DNA of 64,000 nt from Rhodoblastus sp963710275 (GTDB lineage Bacteria; Pseudomonadota; Alphaproteobacteria; Rhizobiales; Beijerinckiaceae): positions 310,001-374,000 of the forward strand of contig CAVPZS010000012.1 in assembly GCA_963710275.1 (NCBI GenBank), given 5' to 3'. The translations under genes were made by a program, and so were the position numbers. Below are positions 18,368 to 27,506 of the stretch, piece by piece; the first letter of the stretch is position 1; the number at the start of each line of letters is the position of its first letter. Under the pieces are notes generated by a model that saw only the letters and a program-made list of their open reading frames with translations, was not told the origin of the DNA and made no database searches.

Positions 18368-19189
18368 TCAGACCAGGGGTATGGCCAGCTCCGCGATGAC
18401 CGCGGCCGTTTGCGGCCGCACCCCGCGCCACCGGGCGAAGGCTTCCGCCGCCTGCTCCACCAGCATGCCGACGCCATCGGCGATTTTCGCGCCTGCGCCT
18501 GCGCCCATCCGCAGGAAAGGCGTCAGCCCCTTGCCGTAAGCCATGTCATAGGCCAGTCCGCCCCCGGCGAAGACATGAGGCCGAATCGGCGGCGCCTCGC
18601 CGAACAGGCTGGTCGAGGTGCCGTTGACGACGATATCATAGGCCTCGCCGCGCTCCGCCAGCGCGCCATATTCGGCGGCGGCCAGGGCGGCATGTCCGGC
18701 AAAGCCGGCGAGCAGGGCGTCGGCGTCGCGCGGCGAGCGATGGGCGATCGTCAGGGCCGCCGGCTGTTCCGCCAGGAAAGGCCCGAGCGCGCCGCGCACG
18801 GCGCCGCCGGAGCCGATCAGCAGGATGCGCTTGCCCTTCATCGCCACGCCGAGATTGACGACGATGTCGCGGACGAGGCCGACCCCGTCGTAATTGTCGC
18901 CTTCCACCTTTTCGCCGAGGGTCAGGCAGTTGACGGCGCCGGCCTGTTTCGCCGCGTCGCTCAGGACGTCGGCATAGGCGAAGGCGTCGCGCTTGAAGGG
19001 CAGGGTGACGTTCAGGCCGCGAAGGCCCCGGGCGCGCCAGGCGTCGACATCGTCAGCGAACCCGCCGGGCGTCCCCTCGATCGCGACATAGTCGAGGTCC
19101 TGCCCGGTCTGCGCCGCGAAAGCCTTGTGGATTTTAGGCGACTTGGTGTGGCCGATCGGATGGCCGATCACCGCATAAAGGTCAGTCAT
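18368..19189 (-). CDS. aroE: Shikimate dehydrogenase (NADP+)
   Basis: Reduces 3-dehydroshikimate to shikimate in aromatic amino acid synthesis. Substrate-binding serines lie in GHPIGHTKSPKIH; the catalytic Lys is in NVTLPFKRDAF and the Asp in GDNYDGVGLVRD. The nucleotide-binding loop is ILLIGSGGAVRGALGPF and the C-terminal helix DGVGMLVEQAAEAF. It has 273 residues, full length and intact. Here it is flanked by unrelated genes. Confidence 0.95.
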   Translation of the reverse strand: MTDLYAVIGHPIGHTKSPKIHKAFAAQTGQDLDYVAIEGTPGGFADDVDAWRARGLRGLNVTLPFKRDAFAYADVLSDAAKQAGAVNCLTLGEKVEGDNYDGVGLVRDIVVNLGVAMKGKRILLIGSGGAVRGALGPFLAEQPAALTIAHRSPRDADALLAGFAGHAALAAAEYGALAERGEAYDIVVNGTSTSLFGEAPPIRPHVFAGGGLAYDMAYGKGLTPFLRMGAGAGAKIADGVGMLVEQAAEAFARWRGVRPQTAAVIAELAIPLV

Positions 19190-19296
19190 GCCAGTCCTTC
19201 CCGTTCATTCGGTTGTGCCTAGCACTGGAGGTCCTGTTCGACAATCTCGCCGCAAGCTGGCAAATCTGCTGCGAGGGAAGATGAGGAAAGACGACG

Positions 19297-20727
19297 ATGC
19301 ATGAAGCGGGAATGGCCTTTGACCTGCGCCCCGTTCTCGCCATGGTTCTGCATGTCGCTCTCGCCGGCGCCGTGAGCGCGCATGTGCTGCTGCGCAAGCA
19401 GGACGTAGGCTCGGCTACGGGATGGATCGGTCTTGCCTGGCTTTCGCCTGTCGTTGGCGCGGGCCTCTATTTCCTTTTCGGCGTCAACCGGGTGCGCCGG
19501 CGCGCTCAGGAACTGCGCCCGCCGTCAGGCCGGGACGACAAGCTGGAGGTCCTCGGCGAGACGATCGGCGTCGAGCATCTGCGCCCACTGGATCGGGCGG
19601 GGGCGGCAATGACAGGACGACCCGCGGTCGGCGGCAATATCGTCAAGACCCTGCATAATGGCGACGAGGGCTACCCGCTCATGCTCGCGGCGATCAGGCA
19701 GGCCAGATCGAGCATCGCGCTCACCAGCTATATTTTTCGTGACGATCAGGCCGGAAAGCCATTTGTTGACGCGCTGATCGACGCCAGCAGGCGGGGCGTG
19801 CAGGTCCGCGTCTTGATCGACGGCATCGGCGGCGGCTATTTCACCTCCGAAGCTTGGCGACGTCTCAGGCGCGCAAATGTCCCGGCGGCGAGATTCATGC
19901 ATTCGCTGCTGCCCTGGCGCATGCCCTTCCTCAATTTGCGCATGCACAAGAAACTTCTCGTCATAGACGGCCAAACGGCTTTCGTCGGCGGCCTGAACAT
20001 AGGCGCCGAAAATCTCATGGCGCTGAAGCCGAAAAACCCGGTCCTCGACCATCATTTCATGATCGAGGGACCGGTGGTCGCGCAACTCTTCCGGGCCTTT
20101 GCCGGGGACTGGCGGATGGCGACGAACGAAGATGTTCCGGCGGCCCCCGGCGCCGCCGGCGAAAAGTCGGGAAAACAGGTGGGAAAACAGGTATTGCGCG
20201 TGGTCACGGCCGGGCCCGACCAGGACAATGAGAAGATCGAGTTCGTCGCGCTGATGGCGATCACCTGCGCGCGAAAATCCATCAGCTTGATGACGCCCTA
20301 TTTCCTGCCCGGCGATCGGCTCGTCAGCGCGCTGTGCCTGGCGGCCTGTCGCGGCGTCGAGGTCGATGTCGTCATTCCCGAGCGAAGCAACCACAGGGCC
20401 GTGGATTACGCGACCCGCGCGAATGTCCTGCCCTTGCTCCAGGCGGGCTGCCGGGTACGGCTGAACGCTCCACCGTTCGATCACTCCAAGCTGATGACCG
20501 TCGACGGCGCCTGGGCGCTGATCGGCAGCTCCAACTGGGACGTGAGGAGTTTCCGGCTGAATTTCGAATTGAGCGTGGAGGTTTACGACGTCGATTTCGC
20601 GCGCGGTCTTGAAGACGCAATGAACGGCAAGCGCGGCAAGGCGTTGACGCTCGAGATCCTTGCCCGCCGGTCGCTCGCGGCAAGGCTTCGCGACGCGGCT
20701 CTCCGACTTGCGCTTCCCTATCTCTGA
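19297..20727 (+). CDS. cls: Cardiolipin synthase (phospholipase D family)
   Basis: Membrane enzyme forming cardiolipin from phosphatidylglycerol. Two N-terminal membrane segments (residues about 10-30 and 40-60) are followed by two HKD catalytic motifs: MHKKLLVIDGQTAFVGGLN and DHSKLMTVDGAWALIGSSN. It has 476 residues, the usual length for ClsA-type enzymes. The start at 19297 has GAGGA upstream; ATG 19312 is an in-frame alternative. Confidence 0.93.
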   Translation: MHEAGMAFDLRPVLAMVLHVALAGAVSAHVLLRKQDVGSATGWIGLAWLSPVVGAGLYFLFGVNRVRRRAQELRPPSGRDDKLEVLGETIGVEHLRPLDRAGAAMTGRPAVGGNIVKTLHNGDEGYPLMLAAIRQARSSIALTSYIFRDDQAGKPFVDALIDASRRGVQVRVLIDGIGGGYFTSEAWRRLRRANVPAARFMHSLLPWRMPFLNLRMHKKLLVIDGQTAFVGGLNIGAENLMALKPKNPVLDHHFMIEGPVVAQLFRAFAGDWRMATNEDVPAAPGAAGEKSGKQVGKQVLRVVTAGPDQDNEKIEFVALMAITCARKSISLMTPYFLPGDRLVSALCLAACRGVEVDVVIPERSNHRAVDYATRANVLPLLQAGCRVRLNAPPFDHSKLMTVDGAWALIGSSNWDVRSFRLNFELSVEVYDVDFARGLEDAMNGKRGKALTLEILARRSLAARLRDAALRLALPYL

Positions 20728-20983
20728 TTAAAGCATCGACCGTTGGTGGCGAGCGCCGATACCCGGCGATGTCGTGAGGGCGAGCCTTGCGGCTGGCCGC
20801 TTCCGCCGCTTTTGCCGAACGCGTGTTTTTCCGAATTACTTCAAGGAACTGCCCGGTCATTGTAAACTTTGCAAGGTCGTCCCGTCGCTCGCCGGCATTA
20901 TTGATTTCGTGTTTGCTGGGGGCGCTTGTCGGAATTACCAGAATTCGGCTATGTTTTGCTTGAGAGTTGTGGGGGAATCGGGC

Positions 20984-22474
20984 ATGCGCTGGCTATGGAG
21001 TTTGGCTCTCGGCCTCGCCTTGTTGTCTTTCCCGCAAGCCGCCGCACGAGCCGAACAACGCGTCGCGCTGGTCGTCGGCAACGGCGCCTATCAACATGTT
21101 CCGCATTTGCCCAATCCGCCGCATGACGCCGAGGATGTGGCCGCCGCCCTCACGCGCGCCGGTTTCGACACGATCCTGGGAGAGAATTTCGACCAGGCCG
21201 GGCTGATGAACGCCATGATCCGCTTTGCCCGCGTGGCGCGCACGGCCGATGTCGCCCTGTTCTATTACAGTGGCCACGCCATGCAGTTTGGCGGCGTCAA
21301 CTACCTGGTTCCGATCGACGCCGAACTCTCTGACGAAGCGGATCTGAGGCGCATGGCCAGGGTCGACGACATATTGTCGGACCTGCAGCAGGCCAAGACC
21401 CTGCGTATCCTCGTGCTCGATTCCTGCCGCGACAATCCGCTGGCCGAGCAATTGCAGCGGTCGCTCGGCACAAGCCGCGGCGCGTCGATTCAACGCGGCC
21501 TCGCCAGGATCGGCAGTCCGGAAGGCATGATCGTTTCCTATGCGACACAGGCCGGGCGCACCGCGGAGGACGGCGTTGGCCGCAACTCTCCCTATACGGC
21601 GGCCTTTCTGAAACATATCGAGGAGCAGGACGAGATCGGCGCCATTTTCCGCCGCATCGCCAGCGATGTCTACGTGACCACCCACCGCTCCCAGCTTCCC
21701 GAACTGTCGCTGTCTTTTGTCGGCGAGTACTATCTCCGCGGGCGACCCGAAAACGTCGCCGCCCCGGCTTCGGCCCCCGACGCCTGCGCCGCCGCCGCCG
21801 AGCATTGGAAAAGCGCGGAAGCGATCGCGACGTCCGCGGCCTTCGAGGACCATCTGGCGCGGTTTCCGAATTGCGCCTTTGCGGGGCTCGCCAGGGCGCG
21901 GATCGAAAGCCTGAAGGTCAAGATCGCGGCGCTCGCGCAACCGGCCGAGCCGGCCGACGACACGACCCCGATCACCGATCCAGGGTCGCTCAGGGAGCTG
22001 CGCGAACGGCTCTATGAATTGAATTTCGATCCGGGTCCGTTCGAAGGCCCCGCCAACGCCCTGACGCGCCAGGCGATCCGCGAGTTCCAGATCCAGAATC
22101 ATCTTCCGCCGACCGGGACGGCGTCGCTGGGGCTGCTTCGCCGGCTGCGCGAGGTTCCCAGCCCCAGCCCCTGGGGCGCGATCGTCTACGGCAAGGGCGA
22201 CAGGAAATGGGGCATGTCCTGGGGCGAGGCCACGCGCAAGGCGGCCGTCGACCGCGCGCAAGCCTCCTGCGGCGGCGGCCGCAGGCGCTGCCAGGCCGAG
22301 ATCAGCTTCTTCGGAGGCAAGTGCGGGGTGTTCGCCCATTCCGCATCGAGCTGGGCGATCGCGGCGCGCGAGGACGTCGGCAAGGCGAAAGAGGCGGCGC
22401 TCGCGGACTGCCGCAAGGGCGGAAGCTCCTGCGAGATCGTCGCCTCCGTCTGCGCCGACGGCACGGGAAAATGA
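20984..22474 (+). CDS. Secreted caspase-like peptidase (C14) with PG-binding-like and DUF4189 domains
   Basis: 496 residues. A signal peptide (MRWLWSLALGLALLSFPQAAARA) precedes a caspase-like domain, residues about 25-245, beginning RVALVVGNGAYQHVPHLPNP. The catalytic pair is present: His98 in YYSGHAMQFGG and Cys148 in LDSCRDNPL. A helical linker with SAAFEDHLARFPNCAFAGLA follows, then a peptidoglycan-binding-like repeat (LYELNFDPGPFEG, REFQIQNHLPPTG), then a Cys-rich C-terminal DUF4189-type domain (WGAIVYGKGDRKWGMSWG). Bacterial metacaspase-like proteins of this type usually cut after basic residues, but targets are unknown. The protein would act in the periplasm or outside. A small secreted-protein gene follows after 12 bases. 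Confidence 0.85.
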   Translation: MRWLWSLALGLALLSFPQAAARAEQRVALVVGNGAYQHVPHLPNPPHDAEDVAAALTRAGFDTILGENFDQAGLMNAMIRFARVARTADVALFYYSGHAMQFGGVNYLVPIDAELSDEADLRRMARVDDILSDLQQAKTLRILVLDSCRDNPLAEQLQRSLGTSRGASIQRGLARIGSPEGMIVSYATQAGRTAEDGVGRNSPYTAAFLKHIEEQDEIGAIFRRIASDVYVTTHRSQLPELSLSFVGEYYLRGRPENVAAPASAPDACAAAAEHWKSAEAIATSAAFEDHLARFPNCAFAGLARARIESLKVKIAALAQPAEPADDTTPITDPGSLRELRERLYELNFDPGPFEGPANALTRQAIREFQIQNHLPPTGTASLGLLRRLREVPSPSPWGAIVYGKGDRKWGMSWGEATRKAAVDRAQASCGGGRRRCQAEISFFGGKCGVFAHSASSWAIAAREDVGKAKEAALADCRKGGSSCEIVASVCADGTGK

Positions 22475-22486
22475 GGTTTGGGGGCA

Positions 22487-23054
22487 ATGGAATTGGACTT
22501 GAGACTGCGCGCGCCTATCAAGATTGCGGTTCTGCTCGTCGCGATAGCGGCCTTCGCCGAAGGGGCGCCATCGGCTGCACGAGCCGAACTCGGTCGGAGG
22601 CACGCTCGGCAAGACGGAAAAGTCGCTCTCAGGGTCAGAAGCCGCGCCGCGATCGACCAGGAGCCGGCCTTCGCCGCGTCCCCGAACCGAACCGAGACGC
22701 AGGCATGAAAGTCCTGTTGTTGTGAGCTCGCCGCGTCCTCGAACCGAAACAAGAAGCCGAAGCCCAAGTCCTGGGATTTCCTTCGCCGGCCGCTGGCTTT
22801 GGTCCGCCGATTGTCAGAGCGGGCATTATGTAGCGGAATTCGACCTCGTTCCGACCTCACCCCGTCAGTTCACCGGGAGTTTTGGCCTCGGCGACACAAT
22901 CACGGACGGACACGTCTCCGGCCCGAGTATCGTCTTCACGCGCCATTGGCAGGGGCTCTTGACGCAAACCTGGAGGGGCCGCCTTTCCACCGGGCGCATG
23001 GCAGGGTCGATTACGGGCAATGAAAGCTGCCGCTGGGAAGCGAGCAAAATTTAG
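22487..23054 (+). CDS. Small secreted protein downstream of the caspase-like gene, frame probably interrupted
   Basis: The N-terminal piece, MELDLRLRAPIKIAVLLVAIA, is a signal peptide and ends at a stop near 22706. The C-terminal piece, in another frame, runs FAGRWLWSADCQSGHYVAEF through GSFGLGDTITDGHVSGPSI to MAGSITGNESCRWEASKI. This looks like a beta-rich domain of the kind found after caspase-like proteins, with two Cys that could pair. One indel near 22700 would join them, with a basic, Pro-rich linker between. No named family is claimed. Possibly co-transcribed with the caspase-like gene. Confidence 0.5.
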
Positions 23055-23107
23055 CGGCTCCACCGCCGGCTGCGACACGCAGCCAATGGATTTGCAAACA
23101 AGAAAAA

Positions 23108-23134
23108 CCGGCGGGTTCTGGTCGAACCCGCCGG
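23108..23134 (-). terminator. Rho-independent terminator of the Omp25/31-like gene
   Basis: A perfect 11-bp stem (23108-23118 with 23124-23134), a 5-base loop and, on the minus strand, a TTTTTCTTG tail. It lies about 34 bases after the barrel gene's stop. Confidence 0.85.
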
Positions 23135-23167
23135 ACTGCTCCATCGATACTCGAATTGTCGGACGGC

Positions 23168-23839
23168 TCAGAACTTGTAGTTCACGCCGGTGCGCAGGAT
23201 GTTGATGTTGGCGCCCGCGCTGGCGTAGGCCGGCGTGTTGTTGAAGTAGCTGTTGCTGCCGAGCGAGGTGTAGAGATATTCGGCCTTGGCGGTGATGTGC
23301 GGGGTGATCGCATATTCCACGCCGAGACCGAGGGCGAAGCCGTTGGCGTAGCGCGTCTGGTCGTCGACCGACAGCGGCGAGGTGAGCACGCCGCGGATGT
23401 TGCCGCCCGCATAACCGGCGGTGGCGAAGAACAGCGCGCGGTCGGCGGCATAGCCGAAGCGGGCGCGGACAGTGTCGACGTTCTGCAGCACGCCGGTCGA
23501 GGTCACGCCGGTGAAGCTGTTGGACGAGTTGGCGATGTGGCTCCAGGCGTAGTCGCCTTCGATGCCGACCACCAGGTTGCCGGACTGGTAGTTATAGCCC
23601 GCGGTCAGGCCGAAGGCGCCGCCGGCCGGGCTCTTGCCGAAATAGTTCGCGCCATAGCCGTTGAAGCCGCCGAAGCCCAGGCCGGCGGTGCCGCCGACAT
23701 AGAAGCCGGTCCAGGTGAAGACCGGGGGATAGTCATAGGACGCCGGCGCGTTCTTGCGGTAGGGCAGATCGGCGGCCTGCGCCAGCGAGGCGATCGATGC
23801 CGCCGCTCCGCCGATCACGGCGATCAAAACCTTTTTCAT
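23168..23839 (-). CDS. Outer-membrane beta-barrel protein (Omp25/31 family)
   Basis: An 8-strand barrel typical of Hyphomicrobiales. Signal peptide MKKVLIAVIGGAAASIASLAQA, then ADLPYRKNAP and the family hallmark FTWTGFYVGGTAGLGFGGF. Alternating strands end in the C-terminal aromatic signature NILRTGVNYKF (terminal Phe, as needed for BAM insertion). ATG 23839 is preferred over the GTG at 23842, with GGAG about 11 bases before. Relatives are abundant surface proteins tied to envelope stability. The A+T-rich stretch upstream (23843-24000) probably holds its promoter. Confidence 0.93.
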   Translation of the reverse strand: MKKVLIAVIGGAAASIASLAQAADLPYRKNAPASYDYPPVFTWTGFYVGGTAGLGFGGFNGYGANYFGKSPAGGAFGLTAGYNYQSGNLVVGIEGDYAWSHIANSSNSFTGVTSTGVLQNVDTVRARFGYAADRALFFATAGYAGGNIRGVLTSPLSVDDQTRYANGFALGLGVEYAITPHITAKAEYLYTSLGSNSYFNNTPAYASAGANINILRTGVNYKF

Positions 23840-24117
23840 CACTCAAACTCCAGTTTCAGGCCCGTCAGGTGGCCCGCTGAAATGATTTAGATCCGTAAAG
23901 GTAATCGTGCGGTAAAAATAAATGGTTTATACGGATTAGGGATTGTGATGCGATCATGGCAAATATTATCTTGCCTTGTGTTCGACATGTTTAATTGAAA
24001 TACGTGAAGGTATATTGGTTAATTCGATCGTTCAGTGAGGGTGAAATAAAAAATAGTCGCGCCGCGCGCCCGATTATTCTGGTTAATAAAAGGTTTTTGG
24101 CGCCGGACGCTCTTGCT

Positions 24118-24378
24118 TTAATCCGCGCTGGGCAGGCGGCGCATGGTGAATTCGATGCTGCCGTCGGAGAGTTCGCGCCAGGATTCGATCTCGGTCATAT
24201 AGGCGGCCTTGGGGAACTGGCTGAACCATTCCCGCGCCTTTTCGCGCGCCTCGTCGCGGGGCAGGGTGAAGGACTCGCGCCGCCAGCCGTCGGCCGCCCG
24301 GCGCTGACGCGTCGACTGCGACAGCCTTTGCGCCATGCGCGCGGCGAGATCGCCCGGTTCCTTGCGTTCGACGGCCAT
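24118..24378 (-). CDS. Hypothetical protein (86 aa)
   Basis: A small charged, soluble protein, MAVERKEPGDLAARMAQRLS, with a C-terminal segment TEIESWRELSDGSIEFTMRRL that looks like a genuine beta pattern. No signal peptide or membrane segment. It follows cca by 67 bases on the same strand and may be the last gene of that operon. Function not recognised. Confidence 0.55.
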   Translation of the reverse strand: MAVERKEPGDLAARMAQRLSQSTRQRRAADGWRRESFTLPRDEAREKAREWFSQFPKAAYMTEIESWRELSDGSIEFTMRRLPSAD

Positions 24379-24445
24379 TCTGGTCAGATAATCCCGCTTG
24401 CGCCGCGTTTCCAGCGAAACCGTCGCACAGGCGCAAATTAAACCA

Positions 24446-25706
24446 TCATTGGCGCGGCCGCGTCCAGCGGGATTCGCTCGGGCCCATGGCGCTGGCCTCG
24501 TCGATCAGCCTGGCCACGGTTTGCGGGTCCTGCGGAAAGCCGGCGCGGATCCACAGCGCCTGCAGGCGCTTCAGCGCGCCGCCGAGCCCGGCGCCCTGGA
24601 CCACGCCGCGCTGTAACAGGTCATTGGCGTTGAAGGGGAGTTTTGGAGCGGGCGTATCGCGCAGGAATGCGTCGGCGGCGGCGAAACCGGCGTCGTCGGG
24701 CGGGGCGCCGCTTTCGGCGTGGACCAGCGCCAGCGCGTCGCGCGCGCCTTGCGCGCCATGCACGAACAGCGCCTCGCGCAATTGCGCCGGGCTCGGCGGG
24801 GTTTCGGCCCCATGCCAGGCCGCTGCCGCCTTGGCCATGACGGCGAGGCGGCGTCTTTGCGCGTTGGAGAGGCGCAGCGCCTCGGCCAGGCGATCGGCGT
24901 CGCTCTCGCTGTGCAGGGCCAGAGCCGCCAGCGCCAGCAGCGCGTCCGGCGTCCCCAAAGCGAGAAACGCCTGCAGCCGCTCCGGCCAGGGCGCGACGGG
25001 CAGGAAGGCGAGCAACCCGGACCGCGCCATGGTTGCCACCACCGCTCCGGCGCGCGAGGCCGACAGCATTTTCAGGAATTCCGCGCCGATGCGCTCGCGC
25101 GACAGGGTGGCCAGCCCGGCGCGCAGCGCGACGCAGGCCTCAAAACCCTGGGGATCGAGCGGCCCGGCGCCATAGGCGGCGGAAAAGCGGAAAAAGCGCA
25201 GGATGCGCAGGTAATCCTCGGCGATGCGCCGCTCCGGCGCGCCGATGAAACGGATGCGTTTATCGGCGAGATCGGCCAGGCCGCCGGTGTAATCGTAGAG
25301 TTTGCCCGCGCGCATCCACCGAGAGGGCGTTGACGGTGAAGTCGCGGCGCAGGGCGTCGGCCTCGAAATCGCGGCCGAAGCGGACCTTCGCCCGCCGGCC
25401 GTCGGTTTCGATATCCTCGCGCAGCGACGTGACCTCGAAATGCGCGCCGTCGAACACGATGGTCAGCGTGCCGTGCTCGATGCCGGTGGGGACGACGCGC
25501 AGCCCGGCCTTTCGCGCCTTCTCGGCGATGGTCTCGGGCAGGGCGGCGGCGGCGAGGTCGATGTCGGCGACTTCGACGCCGAGCAGGGCGTTGCGCACCG
25601 CGCCGCCGACGACGCGGACCTCTTCGCCCTCCAGCGCCTTGAACAGTTTTTGCAACGCCGGGCGCGCGAGCAGGGGTTTCAGCGCCGCCTCAAGATCTTC
25701 TGTCAT
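24446..25706 (-). CDS. cca: CCA tRNA nucleotidyltransferase (class II), one frameshift
   Basis: Adds or repairs the 3' CCA end of tRNA. The head domain has VRVVGGAVRNALLGVEVADI (nucleotide-binding GG and DxD-type acidic pair) and RDFTVNALSVDARG. It continues in a second frame with GKLYDYTGGLADLADKRIRF and RIAEDYLRILRFFRFSA, then the helical neck and tail. The frame changes near 25305, where removing one G from a GGG run restores LSVDARGKLYDYTGG. Repaired length is about 419 residues, normal. It overlaps the upstream DUF6111 gene by 4 bases (ATGA), showing translational coupling. Confidence 0.9.
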
Positions 25707-25963
25707 TGAAAATGTCCCGGCGCGAGGCGGCCGTGCTCGATATGGGCGGGAACATAGGCGCCTTCCTCGCGGCCGGAGAAAAACCCGGCGAAGAGGAAGC
25801 CGGCGATCGCCAGCATCAGCCCGGCGAGGGTCAGCCAGGACACGGCGCCGCGCGACCAGTGCTCCACCAGCAGCGGATGACGCGCGCGAAAGACCAGGAA
25901 AACCGCATAGAGCATGAAAGGCGTGGCGAACAGCCCGAGGGTTTCCAGCAGCGAGCGCGCCAT
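25703..25963 (-). CDS. DUF6111 family membrane protein
   Basis: 86 residues with two transmembrane helices (LLETLGLFATPFMLYAVFLVF and SWLTLAGLMLAIAGFLFAG) and a C-terminal tail GAYVPAHIEHGRLAPGHF. The family is restricted to alphaproteobacteria and has no known function; it commonly precedes cca, as here, with a 4-base overlap. Confidence 0.85.
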   Translation of the reverse strand: MARSLLETLGLFATPFMLYAVFLVFRARHPLLVEHWSRGAVSWLTLAGLMLAIAGFLFAGFFSGREEGAYVPAHIEHGRLAPGHFQ

Positions 25964-26031
25964 TTCAGAACTTGTCCTTTAGAAAACAGGGCGCCCGTCT
26001 TTACGGGCCGAGCCAAGCGATGACGGCGAGG

Positions 26032-26691
26032 TCAACGATAGAGCCTCTCGTACAGATTGCGAATCATGCCCGCGGTCGCGCCCCATATATAGCGGTTTTC
26101 CCAGGGCATGGCGTAGAATTGACGCTCCCTTCCCTGCCAGACCTTCTTGTGGCGCTGGTGGTTGGCGGGGTTCATCAGGAAGGACAGCGGCGTTTCGAAC
26201 ACGGCTTCGACTTCCTGGGCGTTCGGCGTCAGCGCGAGAGGCGGGCGGGCCAGCCCCACCAGCGGAAAGACGCGAAAGCCGGTGCCGGTCTGATAGGGGT
26301 CGAGGCAGCCCAGGATTTCGACTTTTTTGCGCGACAGGCCGATTTCCTCCTCCGCTTCGCGCAAGGCGGCGTCGAGCGGGCTCTCGCCCGGATCGATCTT
26401 GCCGCCGGGAAAGGCGACCTGGCCGGAATGGTCGCGCAGGGACGCCGCGCGCTGGGTCAGCAGCAAGGTGGCGCCGCCTTCGCGCGCCACCACGGTCGCC
26501 AGCACGGCGGCGGGCCGCGCCGGCTCGGGCATGAGCGCGGTCTCGCCGGGCAGAGGCTCGTTCAGATGGTGGTCGCCGTGATGCGGCCGGGTCAGCGGAT
26601 CGAACGCCCCCTCCGGCCAGTCCTGGCGCAGCCTGCGCCTGGCGAGGGCGCAAAAATCCTCGGCGTCGGCGAGGAGCCTCGTGTCGTTCAT
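26032..26691 (-). CDS. Nudix hydrolase, CoA pyrophosphatase type
   Basis: 219 residues. The complete Nudix box runs from GGKIDPGESPLDAALREAEE to EIGL, coordinating the catalytic metal. It is preceded by the UPF0035-type segment LLLTQRAASLRDHSGQVAFP that marks CoA and acyl-CoA pyrophosphatases. It likely removes oxidised or unwanted CoA derivatives. The start overlaps the upstream DUF1285 stop by 4 bases. Confidence 0.9.
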   Translation of the reverse strand: MNDTRLLADAEDFCALARRRLRQDWPEGAFDPLTRPHHGDHHLNEPLPGETALMPEPARPAAVLATVVAREGGATLLLTQRAASLRDHSGQVAFPGGKIDPGESPLDAALREAEEEIGLSRKKVEILGCLDPYQTGTGFRVFPLVGLARPPLALTPNAQEVEAVFETPLSFLMNPANHQRHKKVWQGRERQFYAMPWENRYIWGATAGMIRNLYERLYR

Positions 26692-27321
26692 GTGAGCCCT
26701 GCCAGGTCGCCGGCCAGATCGCTCATGGGGGCCATGGCGAAAAAGCCGCCGCCGGAAAAGACGCCGAACAACTCCTCGCCGTCGATTGTCCGGGGCTCGC
26801 CCCAGGCGACGAGATCGTAGAACAGGGCGCGGGTGACGAGGGCCCACAGGTCGCCGCGCACCAGCACATAGGGCTTCAAGCCGCCGCTGTCGCCGGGCGA
26901 GAATTTCAGCGGATTGGGCGGGCGAAATCTCCACCCAGTCGTCGACATTGGTGCGCAGGCGCAGGATCTGGCTTTCTCCCTCGCCCTCCCGCACGAATTC
27001 GACGCCGAGGAAGGGCGCGTCCTCGACGACGATGCCGACGCGCTCGACCGGCGTCACCAGCACGAAACGCTCGGGGTCCTTGCGCAATATGCCGGAAAAC
27101 AGCTTGACCAGCGCCGGGCGGCCGATGGGCGTCTTGTTGTAGAACCAGGTCCCGTCGCGGGCGATCCGCATGTCGATCTCGCCGCAATAGGGCGGGTTCC
27201 ACAAATGCACGGGCGCGGGGCCGCGCTCCGCGAAGACGGCGTCCAGGCCGCGCAGGGGATCGGAAGGCAAGGGATCCGAGGGAAGGCTCGCCGGTTGATG
27301 GGACTGGGGTTGGTCGCTCAT
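26688..27321 (-). CDS. DUF1285 domain protein, one frameshift
   Basis: A soluble protein of about 210 residues. The recognisable core is WNPPYCGEIDMRIARDGTWF, YNKTPIGRPALVKLFSGIL and FVLVTPVERVGIVVEDAPF. Homology leaves the first frame after NVDDWVEI near 26920 and resumes with NPLKFSPGDSGGLKPYVLV and RGDLWALVTRALFYDLVAW. Function unknown. It heads the operon and is divergent from moxR across 185 bases, a pairing common in Hyphomicrobiales. Confidence 0.85.
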
Positions 27322-27506
27322 GATTTCGCTTCCCCGTTGGCGTTGCGCCATGATTTGGCGGCAATTTGCTCCGTCAATTGAAACGTGGCGCCAATTATCG
27401 GGTTCTATGCCTGGACGCGCCAGCCTATAGTGGCCGAGGCGGCGGGACAATCGTCGTAAGCGATCGCCCGGAAAACGGGCGCCGCCGCAACAGGAGAAGA
27501 CCAGGC

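Noticed and set aside
20993..22612. 539-codon open frame on the minus strand
   Set aside because: Antisense to the caspase-like gene, whose signal peptide and catalytic residues are clear.
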